Assembly (NCBI RefSeq): GCF_025141175.1
Contig: NZ_CP081155.1
Coordinates: 2,323,001 to 2,387,000, forward strand
Source of the DNA: Jannaschia sp. M317
GTDB taxonomy: Bacteria > Pseudomonadota > Alphaproteobacteria > Rhodobacterales > Rhodobacteraceae
Reading direction: 5' to 3'
Length of the DNA: 64,000 nucleotides
In this document: positions 17,129 through 28,765 of the stretch, piece by piece
Position numbering within the stretch: the stretch's first letter is position 1
Layout of the letters: each line of letters opens with the position of its first letter
Made by a program: the position numbers and the translations under genes
Notes under the pieces: model-generated
Seen by the model: only the letters and a program-made list of their open reading frames with translations
The model's database searches: none
What the model was told of the DNA's origin: nothing

Positions 17129-18424
17129 TCAGCGGCTTTCGACGTCGACATAGTCGCGCTGCGTCGGCCCGGTATAAAGCTGACGCGGGCGACCGATCTT
17201 GAGCGCCGGATCGGACAGCTGTTCCTTCCACTGCGAAATCCAGCCCACGGTCCGCGACAGGGCGAAGATCGGGGTGAACATCGACGTCGGGAAACCCATC
17301 GCCTCCAGAATGATGCCAGAGTAGAAATCGACGTTCGGGAACAGCTTCTTGTCGGCGAAATACGGATCGGCAAGCGCCTGCTTTTCCAGCTCTTTCGCAA
17401 CCTGAAGCGTCGGGTTGTTCTCAACGCCCAGCAGTTCCAGAACTTCGTCTGCGGACTGTTTCATCACGGTCGCACGCGGGTCGAAGTTCTTATAGACCCG
17501 GTGCCCGAAGCCCATCAGGCGGAACGGATCGTTCTTGTCCTTGGCGCGGGCGATGTATTCCGGGATGCGATCGACGGTCCCGATTTCCTGCAGCATCTCC
17601 AGGCAGGCCTGGTTTGCCCCCCCGTGAGCGGGCCCCCAGAGGCAGGCGATGCCAGCGGCGATACAGGCAAACGGGTTCGCCCCCGAGGACGAGGCCAGAC
17701 GCACGGTCGAGGTCGAGGCGTTCTGCTCGTGATCGGCGTGCAGGGTAAAGATACGGTCCATGGCACGGGCCAGGATCGGATCGACGTGGTATTCCTGCGC
17801 AGGGACAGAAAAGCACATGTTCAGGAAGTTGGACGCGTAATCCAGGTCGTTCTTGGGATAAACGAACGGCTGTCCGACCGAATACTTGTAGGCCATAGCG
17901 GCAATCGTCGGCATCTTGGCAATCAGCCGGATGGAGGCGACTTCGCGCTGCCACGGGTCGTTGATATCCGTGGAGTCGTGGTAGAAGGCAGACATCGCCC
18001 CGACAACACCGACCATCGTGGCCATCGGGTGCGCATCCCGCCGGAACCCACGGAAGAAGTTATGCATCTGCTCGTGGATCATCGTGTGATTGGTCACACG
18101 GCTTTCGAAATCCTCCAGCTCGGCAGCCGACGGCAGATCCCCGTAGAGCAGCAGATAGCAGACCTCCAGATAGTGGGACTTTTCGGCCAGCTGGCCGATC
18201 GGATAGCCGCGGTGCAGCAAGACACCCTCGGCGCCGTCGATATAGGTGATCGCTGACTCGCAGGCAGCCGTCGAGGTGAAGCCGGGGTCGTATGTGAACA
18301 CGCCAGCCTGACCATAAAGCTTACCGATATCGACGACGTCGGGCCCCACGGTCGGCGAATGGATCGGCATGTCGTAGCTTTGTCCGGCGATGTTCAGGGT
18401 CGCTGTCTTATCGGTGTCGGCCAT
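17129..18424 (-). CDS. gltA: Citrate synthase
   Basis: Entry enzyme of the TCA cycle, oxaloacetate plus acetyl-CoA to citrate. 431 residues, typical of the hexameric type II enzyme of Gram-negative bacteria ([22 protein letters not shown] near the start). Catalytic motifs: H in [17 protein letters not shown] in [17 protein letters not shown], and D in [11 protein letters not shown] region. It ends with an independent terminator and is followed on its 5' side by gltX in the same direction, with an 84-bp gap. Confidence 0.97.
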   Translation of the reverse strand: MADTDKTATLNIAGQSYDMPIHSPTVGPDVVDIGKLYGQAGVFTYDPGFTSTAACESAITYIDGAEGVLLHRGYPIGQLAEKSHYLEVCYLLLYGDLPSAAELEDFESRVTNHTMIHEQMHNFFRGFRRDAHPMATMVGVVGAMSAFYHDSTDINDPWQREVASIRLIAKMPTIAAMAYKYSVGQPFVYPKNDLDYASNFLNMCFSVPAQEYHVDPILARAMDRIFTLHADHEQNASTSTVRLASSSGANPFACIAAGIACLWGPAHGGANQACLEMLQEIGTVDRIPEYIARAKDKNDPFRLMGFGHRVYKNFDPRATVMKQSADEVLELLGVENNPTLQVAKELEKQALADPYFADKKLFPNVDFYSGIILEAMGFPTSMFTPIFALSRTVGWISQWKEQLSDPALKIGRPRQLYTGPTQRDYVDVESR

Positions 18425-18508
18425 GGTCGTCCTTTCGTCGGGTGGCGGCAGGGGAATACCCCGCAGCCCTTTGATATCCTGCGCGTTCTTGCTGCTGTCT
18501 TTTTGGAT

Positions 18509-19921
18509 CTAGCTGTCCTGCGCCTCGGGTTCGGTGGCCGCATCTTGGACACGGGCCAGGGTCTCTGCCTGTCCGAGGACGAGCATCATATCGAAAACGC
18601 TGGGGGTTGCCGTGCGGCCCGCCAAGGCCGCGCGAAGCGGTGCGGCCAGCTTGCCCAGACCAAGGCCCTTTGCCTCGGCCATGGCACCGACGATGCCCTC
18701 CAACGTGTCTCGCGACCAGCTAGCAGTTTGCAGGTGCGGCGTCAATTCTTTCAGTATACCACGGGATACAGTGTCCAGCGCCTTGGCTGCCTTTTCATCC
18801 GGTACGATCGGGCGATCAGCCAGCGCAAAACCCGCACGATCAAGCAGTTGCGGCAGGGTTTTGGAGGCCTCCTTGACCAGGGGAACGGCGGCGGCAAGTC
18901 GCACCGCATCGGGGGCCGGACGGTCATCGCGCTGCGCAAAGTCCAAGGCGGCGGCGGTCACATCGGCATCCGGCATGGCGCTCAGGTGCTGACCGGAGAG
19001 GTTCTCCAACTTCTTGAGGTCCAGGCGGGCAGGGGCCTTGCCGATCCCGTCCAGGTCGAACCATTCCCGCGCCTGCGCATCGTCAAAGAACTCATCGTCC
19101 CCATGGCTCCAGCCCAGGCGCGTCAGATAGTTGCGCAGCGCTTCGGCCGGGTAACCCATGCCGGCGTATTCCTCGACGCCCAGTGCGCCATGTCTTTTCG
19201 ACAACTTTTTGCCGTCCGACCCATGAATCAGGGGGATATGCGCCCAGACCGGTTCGTCCCAACCCATCGCGGCATAGATCTGCGCCTGACGTGCCGCGTT
19301 GTTCAGGTGATCGTCGCCGCGGATCACGTGGGTCACGCCCATATCGTGATCATCCACCACGACGGCCAACATATAGGTCGGCGTCCCGTCCGAGCGCAGC
19401 AGAACCATGTCGTCCAGCTGGTCGTTGCGGACCGTGACATCGCCCTGAACCCGGTCTCGCACCACCGTCTGGCCGTCGCGCGGCGCCTTCAGCCGGACCA
19501 CGAAGGGGGCATCGGGGTGGTCGGTTTCAGGCACGTCGCGCCAGGGGCTGAGAAACAGTGTCGAGCGGCCCTCGGCCCGCGCCGCTTCGCGGAAGGCCTC
19601 GATCTCTTCCTGAGAGGAGAAACACTTGTAGGCGTGCCCCTTGGCCAGCATCTGATGCGCGACCTCGGCGTGGCGCGGTGCATTCTCGGCCTGGCTGACG
19701 GCATCGCCGTCCCAATCCAGCCCCAACCAGGTCAGACCTTCGAAAATGGCCTGCGTTGCCGCTTCGGTCGATCGCGCCCGGTCCGTGTCCTCGATCCGAA
19801 GCAGGAATTTCCCGCCCCGACCCCGTGCATAAAGCCAATTGAACAGCGCGGTGCGCGCGCCCCCGATGTGCAGATAGCCGGTGGGCGAAGGGGCGAAACG
19901 AGTGACGACAGGGGCGTTCAT
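18509..19921 (-). CDS. gltX: Glutamyl-tRNA synthetase
   Basis: Charges tRNA-Glu; 470 residues from the ATG at 19921, which directly precedes the conserved [21 protein letters not shown] start (the HIGH-type motif reads HIGG, as is normal for GluRS). The KMSKS-type loop is KKLSKRHG. The C-terminal anticodon-binding helical region is present. An in-frame ATG 20 codons upstream lacks family similarity. It is divergent from comEC, and a CtrA-like motif lies in the gap. Confidence 0.96.
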   Translation of the reverse strand: MNAPVVTRFAPSPTGYLHIGGARTALFNWLYARGRGGKFLLRIEDTDRARSTEAATQAIFEGLTWLGLDWDGDAVSQAENAPRHAEVAHQMLAKGHAYKCFSSQEEIEAFREAARAEGRSTLFLSPWRDVPETDHPDAPFVVRLKAPRDGQTVVRDRVQGDVTVRNDQLDDMVLLRSDGTPTYMLAVVVDDHDMGVTHVIRGDDHLNNAARQAQIYAAMGWDEPVWAHIPLIHGSDGKKLSKRHGALGVEEYAGMGYPAEALRNYLTRLGWSHGDDEFFDDAQAREWFDLDGIGKAPARLDLKKLENLSGQHLSAMPDADVTAAALDFAQRDDRPAPDAVRLAAAVPLVKEASKTLPQLLDRAGFALADRPIVPDEKAAKALDTVSRGILKELTPHLQTASWSRDTLEGIVGAMAEAKGLGLGKLAAPLRAALAGRTATPSVFDMMLVLGQAETLARVQDAATEPEAQDS

Positions 19922-19962
19922 GCGGGTCTCCGAAGGGATGGGCAGGGTTTGGCAGCACTTGG

Positions 19963-19977
19963 TTAACCATTTGTAAA
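19963..19977. promoter_or_regulatory. CtrA-like site between gltX and comEC
   Basis: TTAACCATTTGTAAA: the left half TTAACCAT fits the extended CtrA consensus, the right half TAAA has one mismatch to TTAA after the correct 7-bp spacer. It lies 58 bp before comEC and 41 bp before gltX. Confidence 0.45.
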
Positions 19978-20035
19978 CCACACGTCGGCCAAGCTTCGGG
20001 GCGTTCTATTGGGCAGGAGGTCGAAGAACAAGGTG

Positions 20036-22129
20036 ATGGACCCACCCGTCGCGTCTCCGACGTCGTGGTCGCGCCTGCGCGGGGCCATCGTGCTGGCCTG
20101 TCACGGTCTGCGCGGGCGCAGGCTGCTTTGGGGGGCGACCTGTTTCGGCACGGGCGTTGGTGGGTATTTCGCCTTGCCCGTGGAACCAAGCGCACCGCAG
20201 ATCGGCGCGGTCGGGGTTTGCGTGGTCTTGCTGGTCCTGCTCGGATGGTGGCTCCGGCAGGGGGTGGGCCTCCTTGCCCTGTTTGCCGCCGCGCTGATGG
20301 CGGGGCTGTTGGTTGCCGCGCTGCGAACGCAGGTCGTGGCGGGGCCGGTTCTCGAATTCCGATACTATGGCGCGGTCGAGGGGCGGGTGGTTAAACTTGA
20401 CCGTTCTGCATCTGGCGCGCCGCGCATCACCCTGGATCAGGTTCGCCTGGATGGCTTTGCCCCTGACCGCACCCCGCGACGGGTTCGCCTTTCAATGCAC
20501 GGCCCGGGTCCGGTCGCGCCAAAACCGGGCGCACGCATGATGACGACCGCGCATCTGTCAGGTCCAAACGGACCGGCAGAACCGGGGGGCTTCGATTTTC
20601 AGCGCCACGCCTGGTTCCAGAAACTGGGGGCCATCGGATACAGCCGCCTGCCGTTGTTGCAATCGGGTCCGGCTGACGGCGGTTTGGCTCTGATCATAGA
20701 CCGCATGCGCGCAGGCATCGGCGCCGGTCTGCGCGAAAGCCTGCCCGGCCAGCGCGGAGAGATCGCAGCCGCCATCACGACAGGCGACCGATCCGGCCTG
20801 TCGGCCGAAGTGGTAGAGGCCCTTCGCGTGTCGAATCTGGCGCACTTGCTGGCGATTTCCGGGCTGCATATGGGGCTGTTGGTCGGCTTCGTCTTTTGGG
20901 CCACGCGCGGCGGACTGGCGCTTTGGCCCGCCGTTGCCCTGCGTCACCCGACACGGGCCTGGGCGGCGGCGGTGGCCTTGCCCTTTGCGCTGTTCTACCT
21001 GTTCCTGTCGGGCGGCAGCGTCGCGACGCAGCGCGCCTTTGTGATGGCTGTGGTCATGCTGGGCGCGATCCTGTTGGGGCGCAAGGCACTGTCGCTCCGC
21101 TCCGTCGCCATCGCGGCGTTGATCGTGCTGCTTTGGCGCCCCGAAAGCATCACGGGCCCCGGATTTCAGATGTCATTCGCCGCAACCGGGGCTCTGGTGA
21201 TTGCCTTCCGCGCGCTGACCCGCCTGCGTCAGAACGATGCCTGGGCCCCGTGGTTCAAGGGATGGCGCGGGGCGATCCTGTCGTTGCTGGTGTCGTCTAT
21301 CGTGGCGGGCGCGGCGACGGCGCCTTTTGCGGCGTTGCATTTCAATCGGGTGGGACAGTTGGGTGTTCTGGCGAACCTCCTGGCGGTGCCAGCGATGGGC
21401 ACTCTTGTCATGCCGCTCCTGTTGATCGGACTGATACTTTGGCCCTTGGGCTTGGAAGCGGGACCGTTTTGGTTGGCCGGTCAGGGCATCGCCTGGATCG
21501 TCTGGGTGGCAGAATGGATCGCAAGTTTGCCGGGGGCGGTCAGCCATGTTCCCGCGCCACAGGTTGTGGTCTTGCCGCTGCTTGGGCTTTCGATGGCTCT
21601 GTTCGGGGCGGCCCGGACCGTTGGGCGGGGGATTGGCCTTGCGCTGTTCGGGCTGGCGCTCGGCCTGTGGGCAACCTCGCCCAGACCCGCGCTGCTTATC
21701 TCTTCGGACGGACGGCTCGTCGGGACCATGACCCTGCAGGGCCGTCACCTCAGCCGCGACACCGGCGCGGGTTTCGTTGCCTCTGTCTGGCTCGAGAACG
21801 ATGGAGATGGGGAGACCCAGGCAGAGGCCGCCACGCGCGCGCCACCCCTGAAAGGCTTGCCCGACATCTGGGCGCTCCGCGGGAAAACAGGTCTCCAGAC
21901 GGCCTTGGAGGAATGCGCGGAACGCGGCGGCTGGTTGGTCACACCCGTACGCGTCGACGCTGCCGTGCCGGGGTGCCGCATCTTCGAAGAACGCACCCTG
22001 CGGAATACAGGAGCCATCGCGCTATACGGGTCAGAAAACGACGGGTATGCCCCGCCGTGGCGTATGGTTACCGCGCGCGAGACCCAAGGGCGACGCCCCT
22101 GGGTCCCAGGCCAACCGTCACCTCAATAG
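20036..22129 (+). CDS. comEC: ComEC/Rec2 family DNA-uptake channel protein
   Basis: Inner-membrane protein that carries transforming single-stranded DNA into the cytoplasm. 697 residues from ATG 20036; an AGGAGG at 20015-20020 rules out the TTG further upstream and fits ATG 20036 or GTG 20033. Membrane spans near the start ([20 protein letters not shown]) are followed by the DUF4131-type domain and then the Competence domain with [20 protein letters not shown] and many helices. The C-terminal 130 residues lack a full metallo-lactamase domain, as in short alphaproteobacterial ComEC. Its stop overlaps convergent lexA by 7 bp. Confidence 0.92.
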   Translation: MDPPVASPTSWSRLRGAIVLACHGLRGRRLLWGATCFGTGVGGYFALPVEPSAPQIGAVGVCVVLLVLLGWWLRQGVGLLALFAAALMAGLLVAALRTQVVAGPVLEFRYYGAVEGRVVKLDRSASGAPRITLDQVRLDGFAPDRTPRRVRLSMHGPGPVAPKPGARMMTTAHLSGPNGPAEPGGFDFQRHAWFQKLGAIGYSRLPLLQSGPADGGLALIIDRMRAGIGAGLRESLPGQRGEIAAAITTGDRSGLSAEVVEALRVSNLAHLLAISGLHMGLLVGFVFWATRGGLALWPAVALRHPTRAWAAAVALPFALFYLFLSGGSVATQRAFVMAVVMLGAILLGRKALSLRSVAIAALIVLLWRPESITGPGFQMSFAATGALVIAFRALTRLRQNDAWAPWFKGWRGAILSLLVSSIVAGAATAPFAALHFNRVGQLGVLANLLAVPAMGTLVMPLLLIGLILWPLGLEAGPFWLAGQGIAWIVWVAEWIASLPGAVSHVPAPQVVVLPLLGLSMALFGAARTVGRGIGLALFGLALGLWATSPRPALLISSDGRLVGTMTLQGRHLSRDTGAGFVASVWLENDGDGETQAEAATRAPPLKGLPDIWALRGKTGLQTALEECAERGGWLVTPVRVDAAVPGCRIFEERTLRNTGAIALYGSENDGYAPPWRMVTARETQGRRPWVPGQPSPQ

Positions 22130-22818
22130 CTGCGGATCAACCCGACGAGCCGTCCCTGCACGCGGACCCGGTCTTCGGGGAGCATGCGGGTTTCGTAGGC
22201 CGGATTGGCCGCCTCCAGCGCAATCATCCCCTTGGATCTGCGGAAGCGTTTCAACGTGGCCTCGTTGTCATCTACCAGAGCCACGACAATATCGCCGCTG
22301 TCCGCCGTATCCTGTTCGCGGATCACGACCACATCGCCGTCATTGATCCCGGCATCGATCATCGAATCGCCCCGGACCTCCAACGCGTAATGGTCACCGC
22401 CCCGATCAAGCATCTGGCCGGGAACCGCCACATGGCTGGCCACTTCGCTAATCGCCTCGATCGGAACACCTGCGGCGATCCGGCCCATGACAGCCAGCTC
22501 GACCGCGTCGATCTTGACTGCGCGCGCGCCTCCCGGCGCTTTCGGCGTGTCGTCCCGCGACCCGTCCACGACACGCGGCACAAAGCTGGCCCCCTGCATC
22601 ATGTCCTCTGGCAAGCGGGTAATTTCGATCGCGCGGGCCCGATGGGCCAGCCGTCGAATAAATCCTCGTTCCTCAAGTGCGGTGATCAGGCGGTGGATTC
22701 CGGATTTGGACCGCAGGTCCAGCGCATCCTTCATCTCGTCAAAACTCGGCGGCACCCCATCGCGCTGCACGCGCTTGTGGATAAAGGCCAATAGGTCGCG
22801 TTGCTTGCGCGTCAGCAT
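22123..22818 (-). CDS. lexA: LexA SOS repressor
   Basis: Repressor of the DNA-damage response; self-cleaves with RecA*. 231 residues. N-terminal winged helix ([16 protein letters not shown] ... [18 protein letters not shown]) and C-terminal S24 peptidase. The cleavage pair is A116-G117 in RIAAGVPIE; catalytic S152 is in [15 protein letters not shown] and K190 in NEATLKRF. A consensus SOS box lies 36 bp upstream, so it is autoregulated. Its 3' end overlaps comEC by 7 bp on the other strand. It follows moeA in the same direction but has its own promoter. Confidence 0.97.
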   Translation of the reverse strand: MLTRKQRDLLAFIHKRVQRDGVPPSFDEMKDALDLRSKSGIHRLITALEERGFIRRLAHRARAIEITRLPEDMMQGASFVPRVVDGSRDDTPKAPGGARAVKIDAVELAVMGRIAAGVPIEAISEVASHVAVPGQMLDRGGDHYALEVRGDSMIDAGINDGDVVVIREQDTADSGDIVVALVDDNEATLKRFRRSKGMIALEAANPAYETRMLPEDRVRVQGRLVGLIRSY

Positions 22819-22853
22819 GTCCAGGGTCCCCGTGCTCTCGCTAATCTGTTTTT

Positions 22854-22868
22854 GTTCTAGTTAGGTTC
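22854..22868. promoter_or_regulatory. SOS box (LexA operator) of lexA
   Basis: Direct repeat GTTC-TAGTTAG-GTTC, exactly the alphaproteobacterial SOS box GTTC-N7-GTTC, positioned upstream of the lexA start. Confidence 0.9.
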
Positions 22869-22946
22869 CGGTTTTGTGTCAACAAATGTCACCCGCAAGA
22901 CCAGAATGCGATCAAATGCTTGCCAGAGGGTTAACGCAGTGCCGGA

Positions 22947-24118
22947 CTAGTCGAGATCAATGGTTTCGACTGGCGCGCCAGCCTCTTTCGGACCGTCATG
23001 CGCCGGGCGGATCACCAGCACGTCGCTTTCTGCCAGAACCGTCAGCAGGCTGCTGTCCTGGCGGTCGGACACGTGAACTGCGCCGGTCTCGGTCCGTCGC
23101 GCACGCATGTAGTGTTGCCGTGGGCCGTTGGGCCCGATCGGTGCGGCAAGCGGCCTTTGGTGGCGAGGGGGCTGCGTGGGCAGACCTTGCATTGCGGCGA
23201 TCATCGGCAAGATGAAGACTGTCCCGCAAACCATTGCTGACACGGGATTACCAGGCAGCCCAATGACCGCCATTGTCCCCCGTCGTCCGGCCATGAGAGG
23301 CTTTCCCGGACGCATGGCGATCCGGTGAAACGCCATGTCTACCCCCCATTCGCGTAGCGCCGGCGCGACCAGATCGTGATCTCCGACCGAAGCACCGCCA
23401 ATGGTCACCAGCAAATCCACCTTGGCGACCAGGTCGAGCGTTGCGGCAAGGCTGTCCGCCGTATCGCGTGCGATCGGCAGCAGGCGCACCTGGGCCCCCG
23501 CGCGTTCCAGCATTGCAGCCAAGCCGTACCCGTTTGATGCGACGATCTGACCGGGTGCCAAGGACGCTCCGGGCAGGCGCAATTCGTCCCCCGTCATGAC
23601 AATCGCGACGGTTGGTTTGCGACGGACAGGCACCCGGTCGACGCCCATGGCCGCCAGAAGGGCGATTTGCCGCGCCGATGCCATACCCAGCGGCACCGGC
23701 GTATCCCCGATACGAAAATCGCCCCCGGCGGGGCGGATGTTGCGACCGGTGCCGACAGTGGGCAGAACAGAGATTGTATCGCCGTCGCGGTCGCAATCTT
23801 CCTGGATCAGAACATGTGTCGCGCCGTTCGGGATGGCCGCACCGGTGAAAATCCGCACCGCCTCACCCGGCTTGACTGGTCGCGCGATGGGACGACCGGC
23901 CGCAGCCTCGCCTATGACGACAAAACTGTCTCCGGGCTCCGGCCCGTGCGAGGTGACGGCATAGCCATCCATGGCAGAGGCGGCAAAGGGCGGTTGATCG
24001 TGGCGGGCGGGCACAATGTCGGCCAGGACTCGCCCGGCGGCATGCCGCAGGGGGACAGTTTCGGTCGGAAGAAGGGGCGCAAGTTCAAGGAGATGAGCCT
24101 GCGCCTCTGCGACGGAGA

Positions 24119-24122
<4 letters not shown>
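22947..24122 (-). CDS. moeA: Molybdopterin molybdotransferase
   Basis: Inserts molybdate into adenylylated molybdopterin. 391 residues from the ATG at 24122, which forms an ATGA overlap with the moaC stop. Seen: the N-terminal [12 protein letters not shown] start, [30 protein letters not shown] and [11 protein letters not shown], all hallmarks of MoeA. It is the last gene of trpG-trpD-trpC-moaC-moeA; lexA follows after a 128-bp gap that holds the lexA operator. Confidence 0.95.
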
Positions 24123-24594
<472 letters not shown>

Positions 24595-24598
<4 letters not shown>

Positions 24599-25407
24599 CT
24601 GGTCGGCACCAGAGGATTGGCGAGCAGGGCCCGCGTCGCGGTAGCGACGTCATCCTGCCGCATCAGGCTTTCGCCGATCAGGAAGCAGCGTGCGCCGTGC
24701 CGGGCCATATCCGACAGATCGTCGGGGGCGAACAGCCCGCTTTCAGAGATCAGCAGCCGGTCTTCGGGGGCGCGGCGTGACAGGTCGCGCGTAACCTGAA
24801 GATCGGTGACGAAGGTATTGAGATCACGGTTGTTTATTCCCAATAGTGGGGACTTCAACCTGGCCGCGCGTTCCAACTCGTCCTGGTTGTGGACCTCGAT
24901 CAGGGCATCCATTCCCCAATCGAAGGCTGCGGCCTCCAACTCGGCCGCCTGTTCGTCCGACACGCTGGCCATGATGATCAGGATACAGTCCGCCCCGAGG
25001 CTGCGGCTTTCGGCCACCTGCCACGGATCATACAGGAAATCCTTGCGCAGAACCGGCAGATCCACAGCGGCGCGGGCCGCGATCAGAAAAGCATCGTCGC
25101 CTTGAAAAGAGGGGCCATCGGTCAAGACAGACAGGCAGGTCGCGCCACCGTCCTGATAGGCGGTTGCAATGGCAGGCGGGTCAAAGTCTGCGCGGATCAA
25201 ACCCTTGGATGGGCTGGCTTTCTTTACCTCAGCAATCAGACCGTAACCGGTCGCCGTTGCGCCGCGCAGGGCGTCGGCAAAGGGCCGCACGGGGTCGGCG
25301 GCGCGCGCGGCTGCTTCGATTGCGTCCTGCCCACGCTCCGCCTTGCGCACGGCGACGTCCTCCAACTTGTAGGACTTGATCTTCTCCAGGATGGTGGGCG
25401 CGTTCAT
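24595..25407 (-). CDS. trpC: Indole-3-glycerol phosphate synthase
   Basis: Fourth step of tryptophan synthesis, TIM barrel, 270 residues. Typical motifs: [19 protein letters not shown] at the N-terminus, [47 protein letters not shown] and LLISESGLF. It is a stand-alone TrpC, not fused to TrpF. It overlaps trpD by 4 bp upstream and moaC by 4 bp downstream. Confidence 0.96.
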
Positions 25408-26423
25408 TCCGCTGCCTCCGAGGTGAGTTGCGCGAGGGCCGTCACTTTGCCAAGCGCGGCCCCGGTGTCGATGGAAATAGCCGCTTTTTCAACGCCTTCC
25501 GGCAGTGTCTTCACATGCCCCGCAACCACAAGTGCTGCGGCCGAATTCAACAGGACCGCGTCACGGTAGGCCCCGGTCTTGCCATCCAGCAACGCCCGGA
25601 AGGCGCGGCCGTTTTCCTCCGGCTCGCCGCCCAGAATCGCCTCGAACGGGTGCGTGGGCAAGCCCGCGTCGTCCGGCGTGATTTTACGCTCGCTCACGTG
25701 GCCATCTTCCAAAACGGCCACGGCGGTCGGTCCGGCGATCGAGATCTCGTCGGTACCATCGCTGCCATGAACCAGCCAGGCGGTCTCTGACCCCAAACGT
25801 CCCAGCACCTCGGCCATTGGCCGGATCAGGGCGGGCGAAAAAGCCCCGGTCAGCTGACGCTTGACACCTGCAGGGTTGGTAAGGGGGCCCAGAATGTTGA
25901 ACACCGTCCGCGTGCCCAGTTCCGAGCGCACGGGCATCACATGGCGAGTGGCAGGGTGGTGCATCGGGGCCATCATGAAACAGATGCCAACCTCTTTCAG
26001 AGCCTTTTCAGCAACATCCGCACCGACGTTCACGTTGATACCCATCTGGGTCAACACATCAGCAGCCCCAGATAGGGACGACAGGTTCCTGTTGCCGTGC
26101 TTGGCCACCGGTACGCCCGCGCCTGCGACCACAAAGGCCGTCGCGGTTGAAATGTTGAGCGTGCCCTTGCCGTCGCCGCCCGTGCCGACGATGTCCATCG
26201 CCCCCTCTGGTGCCGTCACGGCGTTGCAGCGTGCGCGCATGGCGGCGGCGGCGGCGGCGATTTCCTCGGTCGTCTCGCCGCGCGTGCGCAGTGCCATCAG
26301 CAGGCCCGCGATCTGCACCGGCGTGGCGGCCCCGTCGAAGAAAGCGGCAAAGGCCGCTTCGGCCTCCTGCGGGGTCAAGGGGCGGTCGGGGGCGGCGTTC
26401 AGCAGCGCCTTGAGATCGGTCAT
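25404..26423 (-). CDS. trpD: Anthranilate phosphoribosyltransferase
   Basis: Second step of tryptophan synthesis; joins anthranilate to PRPP. 339 residues, normal. The PRPP-binding motif [19 protein letters not shown] is complete, followed by [19 protein letters not shown] and the [10 protein letters not shown] loop. It overlaps trpG and trpC by 4 bp each (ATGA), so trpGDC is one translationally coupled unit. Confidence 0.97.
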   Translation of the reverse strand: MTDLKALLNAAPDRPLTPQEAEAAFAAFFDGAATPVQIAGLLMALRTRGETTEEIAAAAAAMRARCNAVTAPEGAMDIVGTGGDGKGTLNISTATAFVVAGAGVPVAKHGNRNLSSLSGAADVLTQMGINVNVGADVAEKALKEVGICFMMAPMHHPATRHVMPVRSELGTRTVFNILGPLTNPAGVKRQLTGAFSPALIRPMAEVLGRLGSETAWLVHGSDGTDEISIAGPTAVAVLEDGHVSERKITPDDAGLPTHPFEAILGGEPEENGRAFRALLDGKTGAYRDAVLLNSAAALVVAGHVKTLPEGVEKAAISIDTGAALGKVTALAQLTSEAAE

Positions 26424-27001
26424 GCGGCCACCGGCATCAGGTCGAGGAAATTCTTCAACAGCGCATGCCCGTGTTCTGACGCGATGCTTTCGGGGTGGAA
26501 TTGAACCCCATGAATGGGCAGCTCCTTGTGACGCAGGCCCATGATGGTGCCATCCTCCAGTTCCGCGTTGACGGCCAGGGTGTCCGGCAGGCTTTCCCGT
26601 TCCACGATCAGTGAATGATAGCGCGTGGCGTTGAATGCCTCTGGCAGGCCCGAAAAGACCCCGGTGCCGTCGTTAAGCATCCGGCCCATCTTGCCGTGCA
26701 CGATTTCACCGGCGCGCACGACCTTGCCGCCCAATGCCTGACCAATCGACTGATGCCCCAGGCAAACGCCCAGCAGCGGCGTCCCCGTTTCCAGGCAGGC
26801 ATGGACCAAAGGCAGGCAGATGCCCGCCTGATCGGGGTCGCAGGGGCCGGGCGACAGCAGGATGCCGTCGGGCCGCAACCCCATCGCGTCCTGCGTGGTC
26901 AGCGCGTCGTTTCGCACCACCTTCACCTCGGCACCCAATTCGGCGACGTAGTGAACGAGATTCCAGGTGAAACTGTCGTAATTGTCTATCAGCAGAAGCA
27001 A
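26420..27001 (-). CDS. trpG: Anthranilate synthase component II (glutamine amidotransferase)
   Basis: Supplies ammonia for anthranilate synthesis with TrpE, which is not in this window. 193 residues. Class I amidotransferase landmarks: [17 protein letters not shown] start, nucleophile Cys in [17 protein letters not shown], and [17 protein letters not shown] at the end. First gene of the trpGDC-moaC-moeA unit. No attenuator with tandem Trp codons is visible in the 140 bp upstream. Confidence 0.96.
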   Translation of the reverse strand: MLLLIDNYDSFTWNLVHYVAELGAEVKVVRNDALTTQDAMGLRPDGILLSPGPCDPDQAGICLPLVHACLETGTPLLGVCLGHQSIGQALGGKVVRAGEIVHGKMGRMLNDGTGVFSGLPEAFNATRYHSLIVERESLPDTLAVNAELEDGTIMGLRHKELPIHGVQFHPESIASEHGHALLKNFLDLMPVAA

Positions 27002-27142
27002 GCCGGTCCCTCCTTGGGGCGCGCCATCGGGGGTGCCAAGCCGGGCACGTCGGGGCTATACATGCCCAAGGGCCGGGGGCAGGGTCAAGATACGGAAGTG
27101 CGCATGTTTTCAACATGCGGAGGCGCGGGGGCGTAAGCGGCG

Positions 27143-28675
27143 ATGAACGGACTGGTCAGAGGGCTCTTGTTGGGGGGCGGCAGCGCGCTGGCGTTGTCGG
27201 CGGTTCTGCTGGGCACCGTGTCCTTGCTGACGCCATCGCCCGACGTCGGCGGGGGCGTGGCACCTCCGCCCAGCGCTCCGCCTGCACAACCTGTGATAGA
27301 GGGGGCCGAGGACAGCGTGCCTCAGCGTCCCGACCCCTTGCCGGACCGGGTTTCCGCGCCCGAAACGGCAGCGGTCGCGCCCACGCCCGAACCTGATGCG
27401 CCCGCAGGCAAGGCCGTCGATGCGACCGCCCCGACCGCGGGTGTGCCATTGCCCGCAGGTAGCCAGTTCAATCGCCCGCGCGAAGATCTTGACCCGATCG
27501 TACCCGGCACCGACGCGGACATCGCGGTCGTTCAGTCGGGCGTCGTGCCGCCGGGCACCGACGCGCCAGCCACCGCGCCCACGCCCGATACCGCGACCGC
27601 AGGCTTGCCGCAGGCCAGCCAGGCAATCGCTAGCGTCGTCGCACCCGAAGCTGGCGAAGCCCCGCTGCGCCCGTCCGAAGTCATCGAATCAGCGCCGCAG
27701 ACATTCCGCGAGATCGTCCTGACGGACGAGGCACCGGACAACCCGAACGCGCCTGATCCCGTCACCGAAGCCATTCCCGCCCAGACCGAAGAGCCCCCGG
27801 AGCCGATTGTCGAGCCCGCCGCGCCGGATGTCACGCTGGTGAAAGACCCCTTGGAGGTCGACCGCGAGGAAGAGGCCCCGGAGGAGCAGGTCGCCCCCAC
27901 CTTGCCGCGCCGCATCATTCTCGACAGCGCGCGGGAGGTGGACGCCGAAAGCGTGGATGCATCCGCGCCAGAAGAGGCAGCGACACCCACCGACACGCGC
28001 GCTCTGCTCGCCCATGCCGCGCCTTTCGAAAACCCGGAGGGCCTGCCGCTGTTCTCGATCATCCTGATCGACGACCCCGACGGCACCATGCCACGCGAGA
28101 CGCTGCTTGGATTTGATTTCCCCGTCACTTTTGCCGTCGACCCGTCGACCCCCGGCGCCAATGAGGCGGCGGCAACCTACCGCGCGGCAGGCTACGAGGT
28201 GCTGATGCTGGCCGATGCGCTGGCGCTGCGCGGGGGCGCGCAGGACGTGGAGATCGCGCTGGCGGGGGCCCAGGCCGAAGTGCCCGAGGCAGTCGGCGTG
28301 CTGGACCGCGCAGGCGGCGGCTTTGCGTCCAACCGCTCTGCCTTGGCGGCTCTGCTGCCGCCCCTGGAAGAAGCGGGCATGGGCTTTGTCGCCTACGGCA
28401 CCGGCCTCAACACGGCGGTGAACACGGCCCTGCGCGAAGGCGTGCCGGCGCAGGCCGTCTACCGCGTGCTGGACGAGGGAAATGAACGCGCCACGGTGAT
28501 CACACGCTTTCTGGACCGCGCGACCTTTGAGGCGGCCCAGGACGGCAGCGCCATCGTCGTCGGGCGGTCTCGCCCAGAGACGGTGACGGCCTTGTTTTCC
28601 TGGGCGCTTGGCCGCCGGTCGGACAGCGTGGCCGTCGCTCCGATCAGCCACCTTCTGCGTGCCGCGGCGGAGTAG
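27143..28675 (+). CDS. Divergent polysaccharide deacetylase family protein (YibQ/DUF610-like)
   Basis: 510 residues. An N-terminal membrane anchor (LVRGLLLGGGSALALSAVLLGTVSLL) is followed by about 270 residues rich in Pro, Glu and Ala, predicted disordered and presumably periplasmic. The C-terminal ~210 residues are the divergent deacetylase fold: LPLFSIILIDDPDG, FPVTFAVDPSTPGA, GYEVLMLAD, GFASNRSALAALL, GMGFVAYGTGL. The long low-complexity linker and the loss of the usual histidine metal ligands at the first motif suggest a wall-binding or structural role more than deacetylation. It is divergent from trpG. Confidence 0.8.
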   Translation: MNGLVRGLLLGGGSALALSAVLLGTVSLLTPSPDVGGGVAPPPSAPPAQPVIEGAEDSVPQRPDPLPDRVSAPETAAVAPTPEPDAPAGKAVDATAPTAGVPLPAGSQFNRPREDLDPIVPGTDADIAVVQSGVVPPGTDAPATAPTPDTATAGLPQASQAIASVVAPEAGEAPLRPSEVIESAPQTFREIVLTDEAPDNPNAPDPVTEAIPAQTEEPPEPIVEPAAPDVTLVKDPLEVDREEEAPEEQVAPTLPRRIILDSAREVDAESVDASAPEEAATPTDTRALLAHAAPFENPEGLPLFSIILIDDPDGTMPRETLLGFDFPVTFAVDPSTPGANEAAATYRAAGYEVLMLADALALRGGAQDVEIALAGAQAEVPEAVGVLDRAGGGFASNRSALAALLPPLEEAGMGFVAYGTGLNTAVNTALREGVPAQAVYRVLDEGNERATVITRFLDRATFEAAQDGSAIVVGRSRPETVTALFSWALGRRSDSVAVAPISHLLRAAAE

Positions 28676-28765
28676 ACGGACCCGCGCGCCAAGCCCCGCG
28701 CAAACGGTCGCGCCGTTGTCTGGCATCCCGGCCAGGGGGCGGGCCGCAATGTGTCAGGGGATCTT

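Noticed and set aside
20009-20035. Earlier TTG start for comEC
   Set aside because: The ribosome-binding AGGAGG lies downstream of it, so translation must begin later.
27002-27142. Trp attenuator upstream of trpG
   Set aside because: There is a small GCATG hairpin near 27105 but no leader peptide with tandem Trp codons on the minus strand.
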